From the NCBI RefSeq assembly GCF_037975245.1, contig NC_092570.1, positions 17,525,918 to 17,585,917 of the forward strand: DNA of 60,000 bases, in the 5' to 3' direction. Shown here in pieces: positions 1 through 11,906 of the stretch. The position numbers were made by a program, and so were the translations under genes. The first letter of the stretch is position 1. Every line of letters begins with the position of its first letter. This DNA is from Apostichopus japonicus (lineage: Eukaryota > Echinodermata > Holothuroidea > Aspidochirotida > Stichopodidae). The notes under the pieces are model-generated. The model did not search any database and was not told the DNA's origin. It saw only the letters and a program-made list of their open reading frames with translations.

Positions 1-447
1 TGGGTTGTCTGATGTATTCAGTGCCAAATATGCACAAAAAAGAGTTGTCTCTCTGTTATGCCAGACACTTGAAACCTTTTTATAAATGCCTGCCAAAGTT
101 TCCCACCAAACTCATGGACAGGTTCAATGTTAGACTGAACATCACAATTCACAAGGTAAAGCCCAAATTTTATCTTTGGTGGATGCTAACAGTCAAAATG
201 ACTTTACAAAATAGACAATAGGGTTCCAACACTAAATTAAGTTTCATACATCACAGGCATGAATTTATATGGTATTACATTGCCAAATGCTATGCATTGC
301 AGAGTTGTAAAATTACTACACAGATTCTAGCAGCGTTTTTTACACTGAAACACACTTTTATCCAGCATTTTCAGTGAAATGAAAAGGTGGTACATAAGAT
401 CGCTGAAAATTGGCATATATTCCCGATGATACTCATGGTAAACTCAC

Positions 448-488
448 ATCTGTATTTTCTCAGTGGCTTTCTTCTGTAAGTGGTTTAT
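448..488 (-). CDS. SMC4: SMC4 coding exon 13: hinge (small exon)
   Basis: A 41-nt exon (INHLQKKATEKIQ) between acceptor CTTCAG and donor AT/GTGAGT. It fits the segment of animal SMC4 just before the IQTPEN-type hinge motif, which must lie on an exon left of the window. It is short, but phase and position both fit. Confidence 0.7.
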
Positions 489-3400
489 CTGAAGTAGAAA
501 CAAAGGTAGAATATTAACACGGAGGTGATTGAAAGGATTTACCAAGAAAATAAATTTTCAAATATGTGATAAAAAACTTTTTATGTGGTCTGACATTTGA
601 ATTAGCAATCTGCAACCATTTGGACCCATCATACTACACTTTATTCCGGGATCTTTTTTTCTCTCTTTCCACTGGAAATTCAACGCTACAGACTGTTCCC
701 TTCTCAAAACGCAACTACCAGAGATATTGACAAGATGCCTAAAAATTAATCAAAATTATGGAGGCAATGGCCTAGCTAACTACTGGGTGATTCGACGTAC
801 CTTATCCAGACAAACAAACGTGGCTACTCCGATGTTATTATCTCGGAGGAACTTGACACATTTCTCTCCTGTCTCAATGGTGTCGACGACGATGTAATCC
901 AACGCGGAGCAGGCTGTGGAGACTGCGACGTCGTACTTCTCGTCGATAGCGCCCAGGTCACCCTGATTACAAGATTAACGAAACAGTTCATTAAAAGTCG
1001 TTAGATGTCATGACATCATTTCTCATTTCTTGATAAGATATCTGGAGGGGGGGTGGGGGGAGAGTTGTTCTTCTCAGTTTCTCTAACAGACAAGTCAACA
1101 AAGGTGACAGTGTGTTACATGTTTACCTGTTTCTTTATCTACTACTTACCAGTCTCCCATATATGCCTGGTATAATGCCCTGTTTCTTCTGCTTCATGAG
1201 TCCTTCGATCAGTGCACCTCTGTCCGTCGCTGATTTCAAGGAATTCCGAGCTTCCTCCACTTTTGTCACCAAAGAGTGCAACTGAAATGAAAAGCGATTC
1301 CAACATTTCAACAAGTAGCTAGCGATTGCCCTTTAACACTTGTCGACGATATCCTCTGCCCTGTCCCGATTCTTTCATGCAAAGTAGGCATGGCCTGATT
1401 TCGCCAGGTGTAAAAGTGTTGAAAGCCTACGCATTACTCACAGACAGTTCCAAATTGACAAATGCTGTACTCGGTTGGTTACGATGTTGTGCAGTAACGT
1501 ACTGAACTACCACTGAACCAGTCCAATTCAAGAATATTCCATTTTAGAAAAGATATTTTTAGAAAAGATATTTTCTTGGAATAACTTAAGACAATAAACC
1601 AGAGAGTCAGTATACTTGAACAGCACCACTGAGGAGGAAGAGTTGTATCCATCACTGACATATTAAGTAAGAATACTATCGACTGCTTAACAGAGCATTT
1701 GTACGTACATTTTGTGATGAGGCTGTCTCGGCCTGCTTGAGAGGAGAGTGTTGTCCCTGCAGTTTCTGTAACTTAGCCTCAGCTCCTGGAATCTGCTGCT
1801 CCAATTGTTTGATTGAACTGAGTGTAAGGAAATAGTAAAAGTGTAACTTTCAAAGATATGTTTACAAAGACTTGTTGTCAATATGAAACGTCATTTACCC
1901 AGTTAGTCCGCTCGTTAACCTTTGTCATTTCGCTTTTAAAGAAGCAGTGAAAAGCTGCGATAAAACATCCGGTCCTCTGTTTGACTGTGAAGGTGGCACT
2001 TAATGAAGTCATCACAAATGTGATCCAAATTGTCAAGCTCATTCGAGGAATTTTAAGTTGTGACATTCAAAGCACCAATATATAGCTCAAATTCAGTATC
2101 CTTTCTTTGCACCGACGTTAATTGGGCGAAATGAGCACTTTTTGAGAATTACAAGTCCCTACCAATTTTACAAAGAGTTGTGTGAGTTTGGGTCATAATA
2201 AATGGTACAAATAATAAAAACCGCTACCCCGATAACTTTCCCATTGCGTAGCCGCACTTTGGCCATTCTTGTCGTATGGCAGTTTGCTATGCATAAAACC
2301 GAAACAATTGATTCCAGCTGATGGTAAACTTATTTCACCTTTTCCGTTCGGCCAATGTTTCTGTGGCAGATGTGAGATCGGCCTTGGCCTTCTCCAGTTT
2401 ACTCCATGCATCATCGATCGTCTTCTTGTGCATGGCCAGCTCCGATTCGGCCAGGCTCATCTGAGATCGTGCTTCGTTCACGTCCTTCTGCATATTGAGC
2501 AATTCACCTTCCTTGACCTGAAAAATCAGACAAGGAATTTTTTTCAGATAACTTTATGCTTATTAAAATAATATATAAAAAACCCTCATGAGACAAAAAA
2601 AAGGTTGTTGCACATACCCCTGTTTCATACAACTAGTAGAGTAGGAGGAAAATTCATGGGAAACTCAAACCGTAGATCGCAGTCGGGGTGAGTCAGGATT
2701 TGAAAATCTAGCCGCATTTCACTCAAATATGGTGGCTATTACCAGCAATGTCCTACTAGTTATTGTTTCTGAAGTGGACAAATTCAGCACTCCCGATTCA
2801 TAAGGACACACAACAGTTAAAGGGGACAGTATGCTGATGGGGACAGTATGCTGATGGGGACAGTATGCTGATGCTTTGTATTCTCCCAACACCTTTTTAT
2901 TCTCCCAACACATTTTTTAAAATATATTTTATATAATTTTTTCCCCTTTTTTTTCTTTACATGTCTATTGTATGTGGTCGATCCCCACTAAGACTGTTAA
3001 ATTTCCCAGCGACTCTGGTTTGGGCGGTTTGCAGTGTTTCAATACCCTGGAACAGGTACACACACATTTTCATAACTTTCAGATACTGAATGTATAGAGA
3101 AACCATCTATTTGACATGATATGCTGTGAAAGGAAATGCTATATATAAAAGGTTATTGTGTTTTTCAAAAAGAATCCTGCATTTATTTATTTACTTTGCA
3201 GCATCGTCAGTGTATTAACCAAGTGCTTAATAACTCGAGAAAGGCCAGTATATTTGATATCTAAGATTAACCTTTGCCGAATAAAGAAAACTTTTGAAAA
3301 CAAACACCGTAACAAGATTATAAATTCCATACAGATATATATTCCAAACACTCTCTGACAGCGATTAAAAGTTGAGTCTGTGCAATTTTGAAACTCTCTT

Positions 3401-6400
3401 ACCATACCGAGGATGCAGTTAATTTTGAAGTACCATTCTAGAGGAATGTAGCTAATATCAGCCAGCCATAAGATTACTAACCGGCTAGACCCAAGTTTTG
3501 AACGAGTGCAGCAAAGTGTCCCGGGGGGGGGGGGGGGGAGGGGGGAAAAGCACTTGATCGCTTTAATAGTACCCTGGATTGGATCTACTAAATGGACATT
3601 CAAGTTGTCTAAGAACTAGAAATGAAATATATCTAGTTGTTCGTACCTCCTTCTCTTCCTGAAGGCCGGCCGTCTCTGTCTTCAAGGAGGCCATGATTCC
3701 CCCCATCTTCTCTTCCTCTGTTTTCAGTTTCCCATCTAAGGATGCCTTCAAGTCTTTGTTGACCTCAATCTGCTTCTCACTGTCGCCAGGAACTGTCTTG
3801 AGGTTCTCAAGCTGAAATTCAAGACAAAATTTTATGAATCAAGATGAAGATGTTTCTCCTTGAGCAATCATCACAGCTAGGCGTACGCATGCTGGGGTCC
3901 CGCCTGAGAGTGGACAAACACTTTCATATTTGGAGGACAAGTACCTGTCGACTATGATAATTTGTCAGATGTTTAACAACATCAAATTGAGCAAAACGTT
4001 TTCGTGTTAAAAAAAAATAACATAAAAAGATTGCCACATTAGTAGATTACGTAAAATAATACCTCTTTAGATTCCAAACTTCCAAGTATGTTGCTTTCCC
4101 GTTTGTTTGTTGTTCAAACGTCAATGAATTTCTCTTGGGCTGATATAGACTCAGTCACAGACTATATTGATGGTTCTTGCATTCACCTCACAGCCTGCAA
4201 GACCCACTTATAGACTAATTTACAGCCTAAATATGCCTCAGAATACACCATTTCACTTCCAACCATCCCATCGGTGTCAACTTCAACAATCCCATGACTG
4301 CACCCCATTCAAACTCTTATGCGTGCCTTTGTTGATCACTCTCACTGGGGTTATTCCCTGGGTCACTACACCACTGATCAAGAAATGGGAGCCAAACGCA
4401 ATCTGTCCCTTTGGGAGGTACGTGTCCTCTTTAACATCCTGCATCTGACCCTGAGTACTAGGCAAGTAGAGGAATTTAGTTTACAGAATGCATTCAGCTA
4501 CTTTGAGTGGGGCCTGTCATTAACTTGTACCTTTGTCTTCTCCTTCTGCAAATTCTTTTGTAATTTCTTTTGTTTCTCCTTGGTATGTTTCAGGTCCTCC
4601 CTGCATTTCACATCCTGTTGTTCAAACTCCTTGAAGTCGGCCTTCTTCTGTTCCAAAACTTCTGTCATCTTCTCGTATTTCCTGAGAGGGAGAGAGAAAT
4701 GTTATTATACAGTAATTATTTGAACATGATCTTAATAGAGGCAACGCCACTGTCAATGGAGAAGAAACATTGTCAAATAATTCGTCCCCTTGTTTCAAAG
4801 TGAAGCTTTGAAGAGAACAATCAGTAACATCTTTATCCTCTTCAAAACATCTGCTTTTTGAAAACTCGTTGAAATCTCGCTACTAAAGTTCGCTCCAGTC
4901 AAAGAAGTCGTTACAAGGATTTTGTACCAAGATTTTATTCACAGGCTGTAAGATTTGACCGAAATCGAAGGACCAAAAAAGAATGAACTCACTTGTACAT
5001 AGCCTTGTACTCTTTAGTCCTGGCTTTGATGTCATTTGTCATGTCTTGTAACTGTGTATTGATGTCTTGCATTTTTGTCTCTTCCTCTTTCTTCTTGGCC
5101 TCGGCGGCATCGGCAGCTTTACTACATTCAGATCTACAGTTTAAAGCAAACAAGAAAACTTACAATTATACCGCTTTCTACTTATAATCCCCTTTCATCC
5201 ATCTCATTGTGTTCACCGTGCTCATTAACCTGTCTGTATTCTGTGCGTGTTTTTGTCCCCTCTGTTACTGTAACTTGTCATTTAGCCTCTGAAGAAGATC
5301 CTGCTAGGATCGAAACGTCAGGCCAACTTACTTTTACACAATTATACCGATACTGTATATTCATATTAAGGAAAGGTTACCTTCAACATTCATAGCTAAA
5401 GTTTCAAGCAGGGGTTCCCTAAATGGGGTGCATGAACCCCCAGGGGGTGCATGAGTCCATCCCAGGGGGTTCGTGAGACGTTTCTGTAAGTCAAAAGTAA
5501 AGTACTTTTTGTTGAACTAAAATCTGATATATCATATAATTTAGTAATGTACAAAAGTTGGTCGTCATGGAAACAAAGCTGCTGGCACGCCTTGAAGTCG
5601 GCCTCAACATGAGGGTGGCCCTCTCTAAGACAGCTCTGGGGATCAAACACCGTGAAGGAAAAACAGGAGCATCCGTCTCATCGTGTGTGATGGGTGATCA
5701 ATGCCTGGTACAATCCATTATCTGATCTTGAAGTTTCCAAATAAATATTTGTTCATCTCTTGTTTTTTTTCCATTACAATATTACACTATGAACTTGATC
5801 TTTTACGAAGCACTGTTATTCGTATTATAGTATAATAATGACTCAGATCGTGTCTCGAAAAGTTGGGGGTTCGTGGACAACTCTGACATCAACATGGGGT
5901 TCGTGGGGGGATAAAGTTAGGGAAACCCTGGTTTAAAGCAAACTTACCATACACTGATACTGTATATTCATTTTATGGAAAGGTTACCTTCACAGGGACG
6001 AGTAGTTTATTAACACATTTAACCAGAGCAGATCAAACATCTTTTCTAAAGTTTTGCAAATATGTTACCTTAATCTTTTTAGGAGTTACATATATGTTCT
6101 TAGATGACCTAGAGACTTTTCATACTAGCGAGGGACAGGAATATCATTCTGGGGCAGACTTACACGTAAACTTGGTACAGCATGTTCTTCTTCTTTGTAA
6201 TCTCATTCTCCAGTTTCAGAAACTCTTGAGCTTCCTTCATTGGTTTTTCCAGCTGCTCCATCTCAGATTCCACCGCCTTCACTCGGCTCAGCTGTAAATA
6301 TAAAATCCCAAAAAATTAAGAAGACTTTTTCATTTTAGAAATCAAATCGATCCATCAATCGCTTCCGAACATACCGTTACTATACATGAGAGGCCTTCAT

Positions 6401-9400
6401 ATTAGACAGCAGCACAACAGTACTTGGCAGATGAATTAAGGAACTAGTCCCTCTGAGACATTTTCAGTGTTGGGTATGTCTCTATTCATGAACATTCACT
6501 TTTAACAAACTCTTACTTGAACTGTTCAGGATTGGGATGAAAGCCTCCATTTGATTCTTTGTTTCCCTATCATAGGTCTTAATTTATACTCCTTTGGTTG
6601 CCCTATGATATCAGAGTTGATACCTTTACTGCAGGTCTAAATTAATACTCCTCTGGTGAAAGTCTTGGCGAGCATCTCAGTTTAATTGACTGCAATCACT
6701 TTTTTTTTCAGGCGATACTCAGTAGATTGGGTGAAACGGCAATGAACAAAAAAGACAGAAGCCCAGAGCAAGCAGCTTTACATGGATTCTTTCATTCATG
6801 GATAACTTTTATTCTGAACTCTAACCTTTTCTCCCCTCTCCTCGTTGAGTTCTTCTACAGCCTTGGCCAATTCTTCAATCGGTTCCTTGAATGTGTTGCT
6901 CCCGATGATGTCCTCCAGGTACTCCAGCATGCCCTCCTCGTGCTCCGTCAGTGCCTTGGGCTTCATCATTGCAATCTGCTCAACCTCACCCTGATTGGCA
7001 GATATTTAGAAACGTAATTCTACAGTTTAGCTAAAAGAAGCTCTCAAATGAACAGTGCATACTTTTTAATGTAACACAGAATCATTCCACAAGCAATGTA
7101 ATAGTCACATACTGAAGTGCATAATAAACACTAACCAAACAAGAACAAGAAAAAACAAAACAAAGATGCCCAAAAGATACCTGTAAGTTAATGTATAAAC
7201 AGAATTGATAAACTCTCTTGATTTTTGAACTGTAAGATTCTTAATGAATGGTTTACTTACTAGAGCTCTATTACCCACATTTGACAACTTGTAGAAATAA
7301 AGCAAAAACTGAGAGATTTGTATTTACACAAGCATCACCAACAACAAATTCAGTTAGCTACTCACTGAAAAAAAAAAAAAAATAAATACATGAATCTAAC
7401 CTTAACCAAACAAAAACATAGCGTAACTTTGGAAGTTAAGATACATGTATGCAAGAAACATTCACGTAAACACAAAATAAACAAAGAGGTGAAGTCTACT
7501 CTCAATGATGAATTTTTTGTAAAGATTGCTTACATTTAAAAATTTAAAACCATGGTTGACTTGACAACCTGATAATAATCCAAATCTTTACCTGCAAGAT
7601 AAGAAACCTGTTGTGGTCTAGGTCGATGCCACAATCCTTCAGCAACGTTGTGACCTCCTTAAACGTATTCTTCTTCCCGTTGACAAAGTACTGGCTGCTG
7701 CCGTCCTTGTACGCTGTCCTGGACACCACCAGCTGACTGCCTGGGACAACCTCATAGTCTTTATCATCTGACTGTAAACAGGGCAGTATAACAAATAATC
7801 ATAATCAGCAGTTATTTTTACGACGCTTAAGAGACCACAAATGTGGGAGAAGCCCGCAAGGGCTTATGGATTACAACTTCCAACTCTTCCAACTCAACAT
7901 TTTAACTCAAATGTGGAATCTTTTCAATTTAGAAAGTCACTTCAGATGGGAAAACCATAGTTTCCCTTGGATGAAAAACCCACCTTACTATGACCCGGCC
8001 GGGAATCGAACCCCGAACCTCCCGATTGCTAAGCCTCATTGCTTCAAATGCCACCGCCTTTATCCACTCGGCCACAGCACCGGTCAACTATGTAAAGACA
8101 CACTATAATGGCAAAGAAAACCTTTTCATGGGCTGTCCTAGAGATGACAACATAATATAAACTTAGGGATGAGGAGTTGTGAACTGGCAGTGGTAACGAT
8201 TTATATCTCTTATATGTAAGAATAATTTTTATTTTGTACTTTGCGGAACGGAGCAGAAAATATCTGTTATTTTTATAGTCGTACGTTGATCGAATAGACT
8301 CTATGTGCCATTACAGCCCAGTACAGTATATATACAGCGTTATTTACTACACTATTCCGATACAATGATGCCCTCTACTTAATTAAGACCATGGAGCTTT
8401 GTTAAATTGGAGCAGCAAATGATGCCATGCAATATTTAGGCCTACATTGGATATCCCTTCATCTTCCTCCAAAAAAAAAAAGACAAAATCCAGCATCGGT
8501 TCTTCACCAAAGAGATTTAGTTCTTTCATGTTTGTAAGTCAAGACTAATCAGAGCCTTAATTCTGACCATTCATATTCCCAAAGAATGCATAAATAAATA
8601 TGAAAACAAATAATTTGGTTGTGTGATGATAGAAGCCCATACTGTTACTGTAGAAGGTGATGTGAAAGATTGCAGTCCAAGCGGCAACTTCAGTAAATTC
8701 CCTCTGGCAACACGTTCAATCTTATTAACTCCCACATTGGGACAAAAGTTTCACTTACTCCAGTATCGATAATCTTCTGGAAGTGGACAGCCACAGAGCA
8801 GCTCGATAGATCCTTGAACTGATCTGATTTATGGATCAGAACGGACAGCTTCTTTGATCGGATTTTCGCTGCACGATAGCCAAACACAAACAGCATAGCG
8901 TCGATGGTGTTGGACTTCCCGCTCCCATTTGGACCGATGATACAGGAGAAGCTCTGGAAACAATGCCAAATGTCGAGGATAATTTAATTTTTGTTTTAAT
9001 GAGTTCATTTCTTCCCTTGATTTACTCCACATTTTATGTAATGTATTGACTGTGTTTTTCTGTGTCTCCATGTACAGATGTCAGACCCCGGTTAAACATA
9101 CCTTTTTAAAAAATATTTAAGACAGTTTTACTCAATCGTTTAAAGAAAGGACTGTGCAGATTGCCAGATATAAGAGTTGCTTTCTTATTTCGCTTCGAAT
9201 GTGCAACACATTTGGTTTGGACTTGCACATTTTTGGTTCGGACTCTTAATTTCCCTGTACAAGCTGTGATATTCATCAGTGCAAAATAGAAATTGTGCAA
9301 TCATCATTTTAGCAGTTGGCTGCATCTGTTGTAAAATTCTTTAGCCATCAAAAGTTTCAATAGAAACAAGGTATTTTCTCAGTTTGGTGTATAACGTCAT

Positions 9401-9957
9401 GACAGATCTTACAATTTTGTGGCTTTTCTAAAGAACAATTAGTCAAGGCCTTTCACCGAGTTGCTTGGCCTAGCCTACTTGCCAAGAAAAAAGTTGAGGT
9501 TAAAGTAAATATTGATTAATTTGATTCTCATTGAAAGTAATAGTTCATGAACTTCTTACAGAATGACGTTGGTAAAGTAAAGAGATTGCTGATTGAAAGT
9601 GGAATATATTGATACAAACTGCAACCAGCTACTTCAACTATAGAAATCTGTTGTACAAATTCACCAAACTACATCCTAAAAAACTGAATTGGTGTCAACT
9701 CTGTTTCAACTGAAGGAACTTACCTTGTGAAATGGTCCTAGGGTTATTTTTCCAGCATAAGATTTAAAGTTCTCGGTCACTATCTGAGATATTATCAATC
9801 GTGCTGTAGGTGATACAGAGTTTGTAGATAGCTCTGATGGATTCTCTTTTGTAGTGTTATGGTTATCCGCAGAAGTCTCATGGGTGTCCTCCTTGACTTC
9901 TGGACCCTCTGGCGGATCCTCCATGGAAGGGTTTTCCTCAGTTTTAATTCCAGGCAT
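448..9957 (-). CDS. SMC4: SMC4, structural maintenance of chromosomes 4 (5' part of gene, 13 coding exons)
   Basis: SMC4 pairs with SMC2 as the ATPase core of condensin, which compacts mitotic chromosomes. Thirteen exons join in phase with GT-AG borders: 9957-9724, 8953-8759, 7771-7592, 6990-6826, 6291-6164, 5133-4993, 4681-4531, 3811-3647, 2517-2339, 1817-1709, 1281-1150, 962-801 and 488-448. They give about 660 codons. The translation has an acidic N-terminus, the head motif NFKSYAG, Walker A GPNGSGKS (residues 85-92), the Q-loop region FLILQGEVEQIAMMKPK, a long charged coiled coil, and the hinge start GIYGRLGDLGAIDEKYDVA. These match animal SMC4 specifically, for example LDHNRFLILQ and SKKLSVLIH. 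The start is the first in-frame ATG after the 9979 acceptor region. The second half of the hinge, the return coil and the Walker B/signature head are outside the window. Introns are 0.2-1.8 kb and repeat-rich. No break was found. Confidence 0.95.
801..962 (-). CDS. SMC4: SMC4 coding exon 12: hinge
   Basis: Residues 594-647: GDLGAIDEKYDVAVSTACSA and LDYIVVD, then NNIGVATFVCLDK, the hinge core that dimerises with SMC2. Donor AAG/GTACGT, phase 0. Confidence 0.95.
1150..1281 (-). CDS. SMC4: SMC4 coding exon 11: coil end and hinge entry
   Basis: Residues 550-593: LHSLVTKVEEARNSLKSATD then LMKQKKQGIIPGIYGRL, the conserved entrance to the SMC4 hinge. Donor CTG/GTAAGT, phase 0. Confidence 0.95.
1709..1817 (-). 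CDS. SMC4: SMC4 coding exon 10: coiled coil
   Basis: Residues 513-549: IKQLEQQIPGAEAKLQKLQG. 109 nt, acceptor ACACTCAG, donor AAT/GTACGT; restores phase 0. Confidence 0.88.
2339..2517 (-). CDS. SMC4: SMC4 coding exon 9: coiled coil
   Basis: Residues 454-513. VNEARSQMSLAESELAMHKK and ATETLAERK match the SMC4 coil. 179 nt, ends phase 2 (AAAG/GTGAAA). Confidence 0.92.
2822..2872. repeat. 17-bp tandem repeat, 3 copies
   Basis: Three perfect copies of GGGGACAGTATGCTGAT in an SMC4 intron. Confidence 0.95.
3647..3811 (-). CDS. SMC4: SMC4 coding exon 8: coiled coil
   Basis: Residues 399-453. Contains MASLKTETAGLQEEKE, matching the SMC4 coil. 55 codons, phase 0, acceptor AATTTCAG, donor GAG/GTACGA. 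Confidence 0.92.
4531..4681 (-). CDS. SMC4: SMC4 coding exon 7: coiled coil
   Basis: Residues about 348-398: KKYEKMTEVLEQKKADFKEF and a long K/E/Q helix. Acceptor CTCTCAG, donor AAG/GTACAA; restores phase 0. Confidence 0.9.
4993..5133 (-). CDS. SMC4: SMC4 coding exon 6: coiled coil
   Basis: Residues about 301-348, rich in K, E and A (for example AADAAEAKKKEEETKMQ). 141 nt with acceptor CTGTAG and donor AA/GTGAGT; phase 2 in and out, consistent with both neighbours. Confidence 0.9.
5174..5337 (+). mobile_element. Truncated Penelope-like retroelement 3' fragment
   Basis: A 164-bp insertion in an SMC4 intron, flanked by the 12-bp direct repeat ACAATTATACCG (5162-5173 and 5338-5349), as expected for a target-site duplication. 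Near its 3' end is CTGAAGA, a 5-bp stem (GATCC/GGATC), GAAA, then GTC, enclosed by GCCT/AGGC. This resembles the hammerhead-ribozyme-like ends reported for Penelope-like elements. No protein remains. Assignment rests on motif resemblance. Confidence 0.5.
5409..5930. mobile_element. hAT-like MITE (CAGGGGTTCCCTAA ends)
   Basis: A 522-bp element with inverted ends CAGGGGTTCCCTAA and TTAGGGAAACCCTG. It is flanked by GTTTCAAG and GTTTAAAG (8 bp, one mismatch). No coding capacity. It lies in an SMC4 intron beside a short local duplication: the sequence around 5136-5400 recurs at 5931-5990. Confidence 0.8.
6164..6291 (-). CDS. SMC4: SMC4 coding exon 5: coiled coil
   Basis: Residues 259-301, a charged helix including LSRVKAVESEMEQLEKP and LENEITKKKNMLYQVY. 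128 nt, ending in phase 2 (ACGT/GTAAGT), which the next exon completes. Confidence 0.9.
6826..6990 (-). CDS. SMC4: SMC4 coding exon 4: Q-loop to coil
   Basis: Residues 204-258. Starts GEVEQIAMMKPKALTEHEEG and LEYLEDIIG, the SMC4 head-to-coil transition, then becomes a charged helix. Acceptor CCAATCAG; donor AAG/GTTAGA; 55 codons, phase 0. Confidence 0.95.
7592..7771 (-). CDS. SMC4: SMC4 coding exon 3: head
   Basis: Residues 144-203. Carries VVSRTAYKDGSSQYFVNGKK and ends in IDLDHNRFLILQ just before the Q-loop. Acceptor TTTACAG; donor CAG/GTAAAG; 60 codons, phase 0. Confidence 0.95.
7818..8083 (-). mobile_element. tRNA-derived SINE
   Basis: On the minus strand the head reads like a long-variable-arm (Ser/Leu-type) tRNA, with A box TGGCCGAGTGG and B box GGTTCGATTCC about 60 nt apart. 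The body continues to a hairpin (AAGCCC/GGGCTT) near 7855. It is not a functional tRNA: the 3' side runs into a SINE body. Target duplications are unclear. It lies in the SMC4 intron between coding exons 2 and 3, in the gene's own orientation. Confidence 0.75.
8759..8953 (-). CDS. SMC4: SMC4 coding exon 2: Walker A
   Basis: Residues 79-143. Begins SFSCIIGPNGSGKSN (P-loop, nucleotide binding) and continues with MLFVFGYRAAKIRSKKLSVLIH, diagnostic of SMC4 among SMC proteins. Acceptor TTTCCAG; donor GA/GTAAGT; phase 0 at both ends. Confidence 0.95.
9724..9957 (-). CDS. SMC4: SMC4 coding exon 1: N-terminus and head start
   Basis: Residues 1-78. An acidic, low-complexity leader rich in E, P, T and S is followed by RLIISQIVTENFKSYAGKI and LGPFHK, the conserved start of the SMC4 ATPase head. 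The donor is AAG/GTAAGT, phase 0. A GTG lies four codons upstream of the chosen ATG in the same frame, but the ATG is the better start. Confidence 0.9.
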
Positions 9958-9999
9958 AGTGAATTGCACAGAATCCTAGCATGATGAGAATTATAATTT

Positions 10000-11190
10000 A
10001 AGAAAGTCTGAAATGGCCATTTATGGCACCTCCTATCCTATACATAATAAAAATTCATTTTCATGTGAAAAAAAAGGAACGAAGGGTGTCATCTGTGGGG
10101 CAAGCCCTCTTTACTAATGACACACAAAAAGGCCTAGCCTTTGCTAGTATTAAAAAAGTCAGTGATAGGCCTATAGAGTATCGTACCATAGATACCGTGT
10201 AGGCAAATGTGACAAAGTTTTGTTGGGTAACTGGATAATTGTTCAAAGCTCAGTTGATACAGCCTAACATTAGTACCTTTATTACTAGTGTTACTACTGT
10301 AGGCCAAGGTGAAAGCCCTCTTATTGGTTCCTAACATGCCAAGTAAGGATTCAATCCAGAAGCCAATGTGGAGACACTTGTTAAACAAAGTTTTGCCACA
10401 CAACATTAGGACTGGTTCCCCCCCCCCCCACCTTGACATATGATTATGAAGTACGTCTATATTAAAGTCAAGTATATAATTCAATGACCTAGGCCTAGGA
10501 CAAGTATGGTACAGGATCTAGCCTATTGGATGCGATTATAGAAATTTCATCAATTAACCAGCACATCGGTAGGTAATCCCTATTTGAAGTGTGCTAGGCC
10601 TGGCTTGTTATGCAATGTGTTTTTTTCAAAAGTGAATTTAAATCAATGATCATATTAATTTCTGCAGCTAGCCCTACAATAGTTCCAAATCAAACCATCA
10701 CTCAGTCATTTCCGCCATCGGTACTATCCGGCGTATCCGCCATAGAAAATGTGCTCTTTCCGCCATAGACAAAGTGCCATTCCCCAATGGCGATGAAGCA
10801 CTTTTTGTATTGCGGACTGATCACATTATTGTGGGTGCTTTGTATATATGCACTGTATATTGCTTTGCTTCACTCTACCGAGGCCAGCAAAATCCCAAAA
10901 ATCAGTCATTTAAATCAACAATCAGAATCGATTTTTCAATGAACAATCAGCCTAATTTAATTTGATTTATTCAACCAAGTAATATATTTTTGAAGACAGT
11001 GTATCGACTCTTACGAACTTAAAATTAAAACTATTCTATCTACTTGTGTATTAAAGACTTTATCAATTCCTATCAATTCCTTAATTTTGTCTTAACTACA
11101 AGTACAATTCAGTCTATCCAGCGAACTGTCACATTTGAAGACGGTGTACCTATCCTTCCACGCAATTCAAAGAATCTATGGCTGAAAGGT
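10000..11190. other. SMC4 first intron, no further feature seen
   Basis: AT-rich sequence between the first coding exon and the foldback element. It contains a C-run near 10420 but no supported exon or complete repeat. Confidence 0.5.
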
Positions 11191-11201
11191 ATGGCGGTAT
11201 G

Positions 11202-11906
11202 GGGTCACACTAATTAGCGTCAACAGGCCGATTTCACGACAACTCACTACAACTCAAGACAACAAGTTTAAAATACCATCAAATACAATTGATGTTATCA
11301 GAGTATATCTCGAAACAACGTTTAAAACTGACTGGAACCAGCGTGCATACATATTTTTCACGGGGCAAAATGTTTTTGTCGTAAAAATCGCCAACTCTTT
11401 CCTAACGTTGAATTGGACGACGTGATGCTATTGCGCTTGCGCAATGACATTGGACCGGACCATTACACTACAGGTAAGTGCAATTTTACAATGGAAAAAC
11501 AATAAGAAATATTCATTATTTTTAAAACATTAAATAATTTGAGTTCATTTGGAGTTCATTCACCATACTTTGGTGCTTTATTACTACGTCAACCCACCTT
11601 ACCGACACTGTACACAAGGCAGTTCCCAAACCTAGCACAAACCCACCCATATTATAATGGTTCGGTCCGATTGCATTGCGCAAGCGCAATAGCATCACGT
11701 CGTCCAATTCATTGTTAGGAAAAAGTTGGCGATTTTTACGACAAAAACATTTTTTCCTGTGAAAAATATGTATGCACGCTGGTTCCAGTCAGTTTTAACG
11801 GTGTTTCTAGATATATTCTGATAACATCAATTGTATTTGATGGTATTTTAAACTTGTTGTCTTGAGTTGTCGTGAAATCGGCCTGTTGACGCTAATTAGT
11901 GTGACC
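11202..11906. mobile_element. Foldback MITE with 9-bp target duplication (Mutator-like candidate)
   Basis: Two inverted arms of about 265 bp (11202-11470 and 11640-11906), beginning GGTCACACTAATTAGCG, flank a loop of about 170 bp. The arms are roughly 93% alike by eye. Perfect 9-bp direct repeats GGCGGTATG flank the element at 11193-11201 and 11907-11915. Long inverted ends plus 9-bp duplication suggest a Mutator-type non-autonomous element. No ORF. Confidence 0.85.

Noticed and set aside
7990-8083. Functional tRNA-Ser/Leu gene
   Set aside because: A and B boxes are present, but the acceptor stem does not close and the sequence runs into a SINE body.
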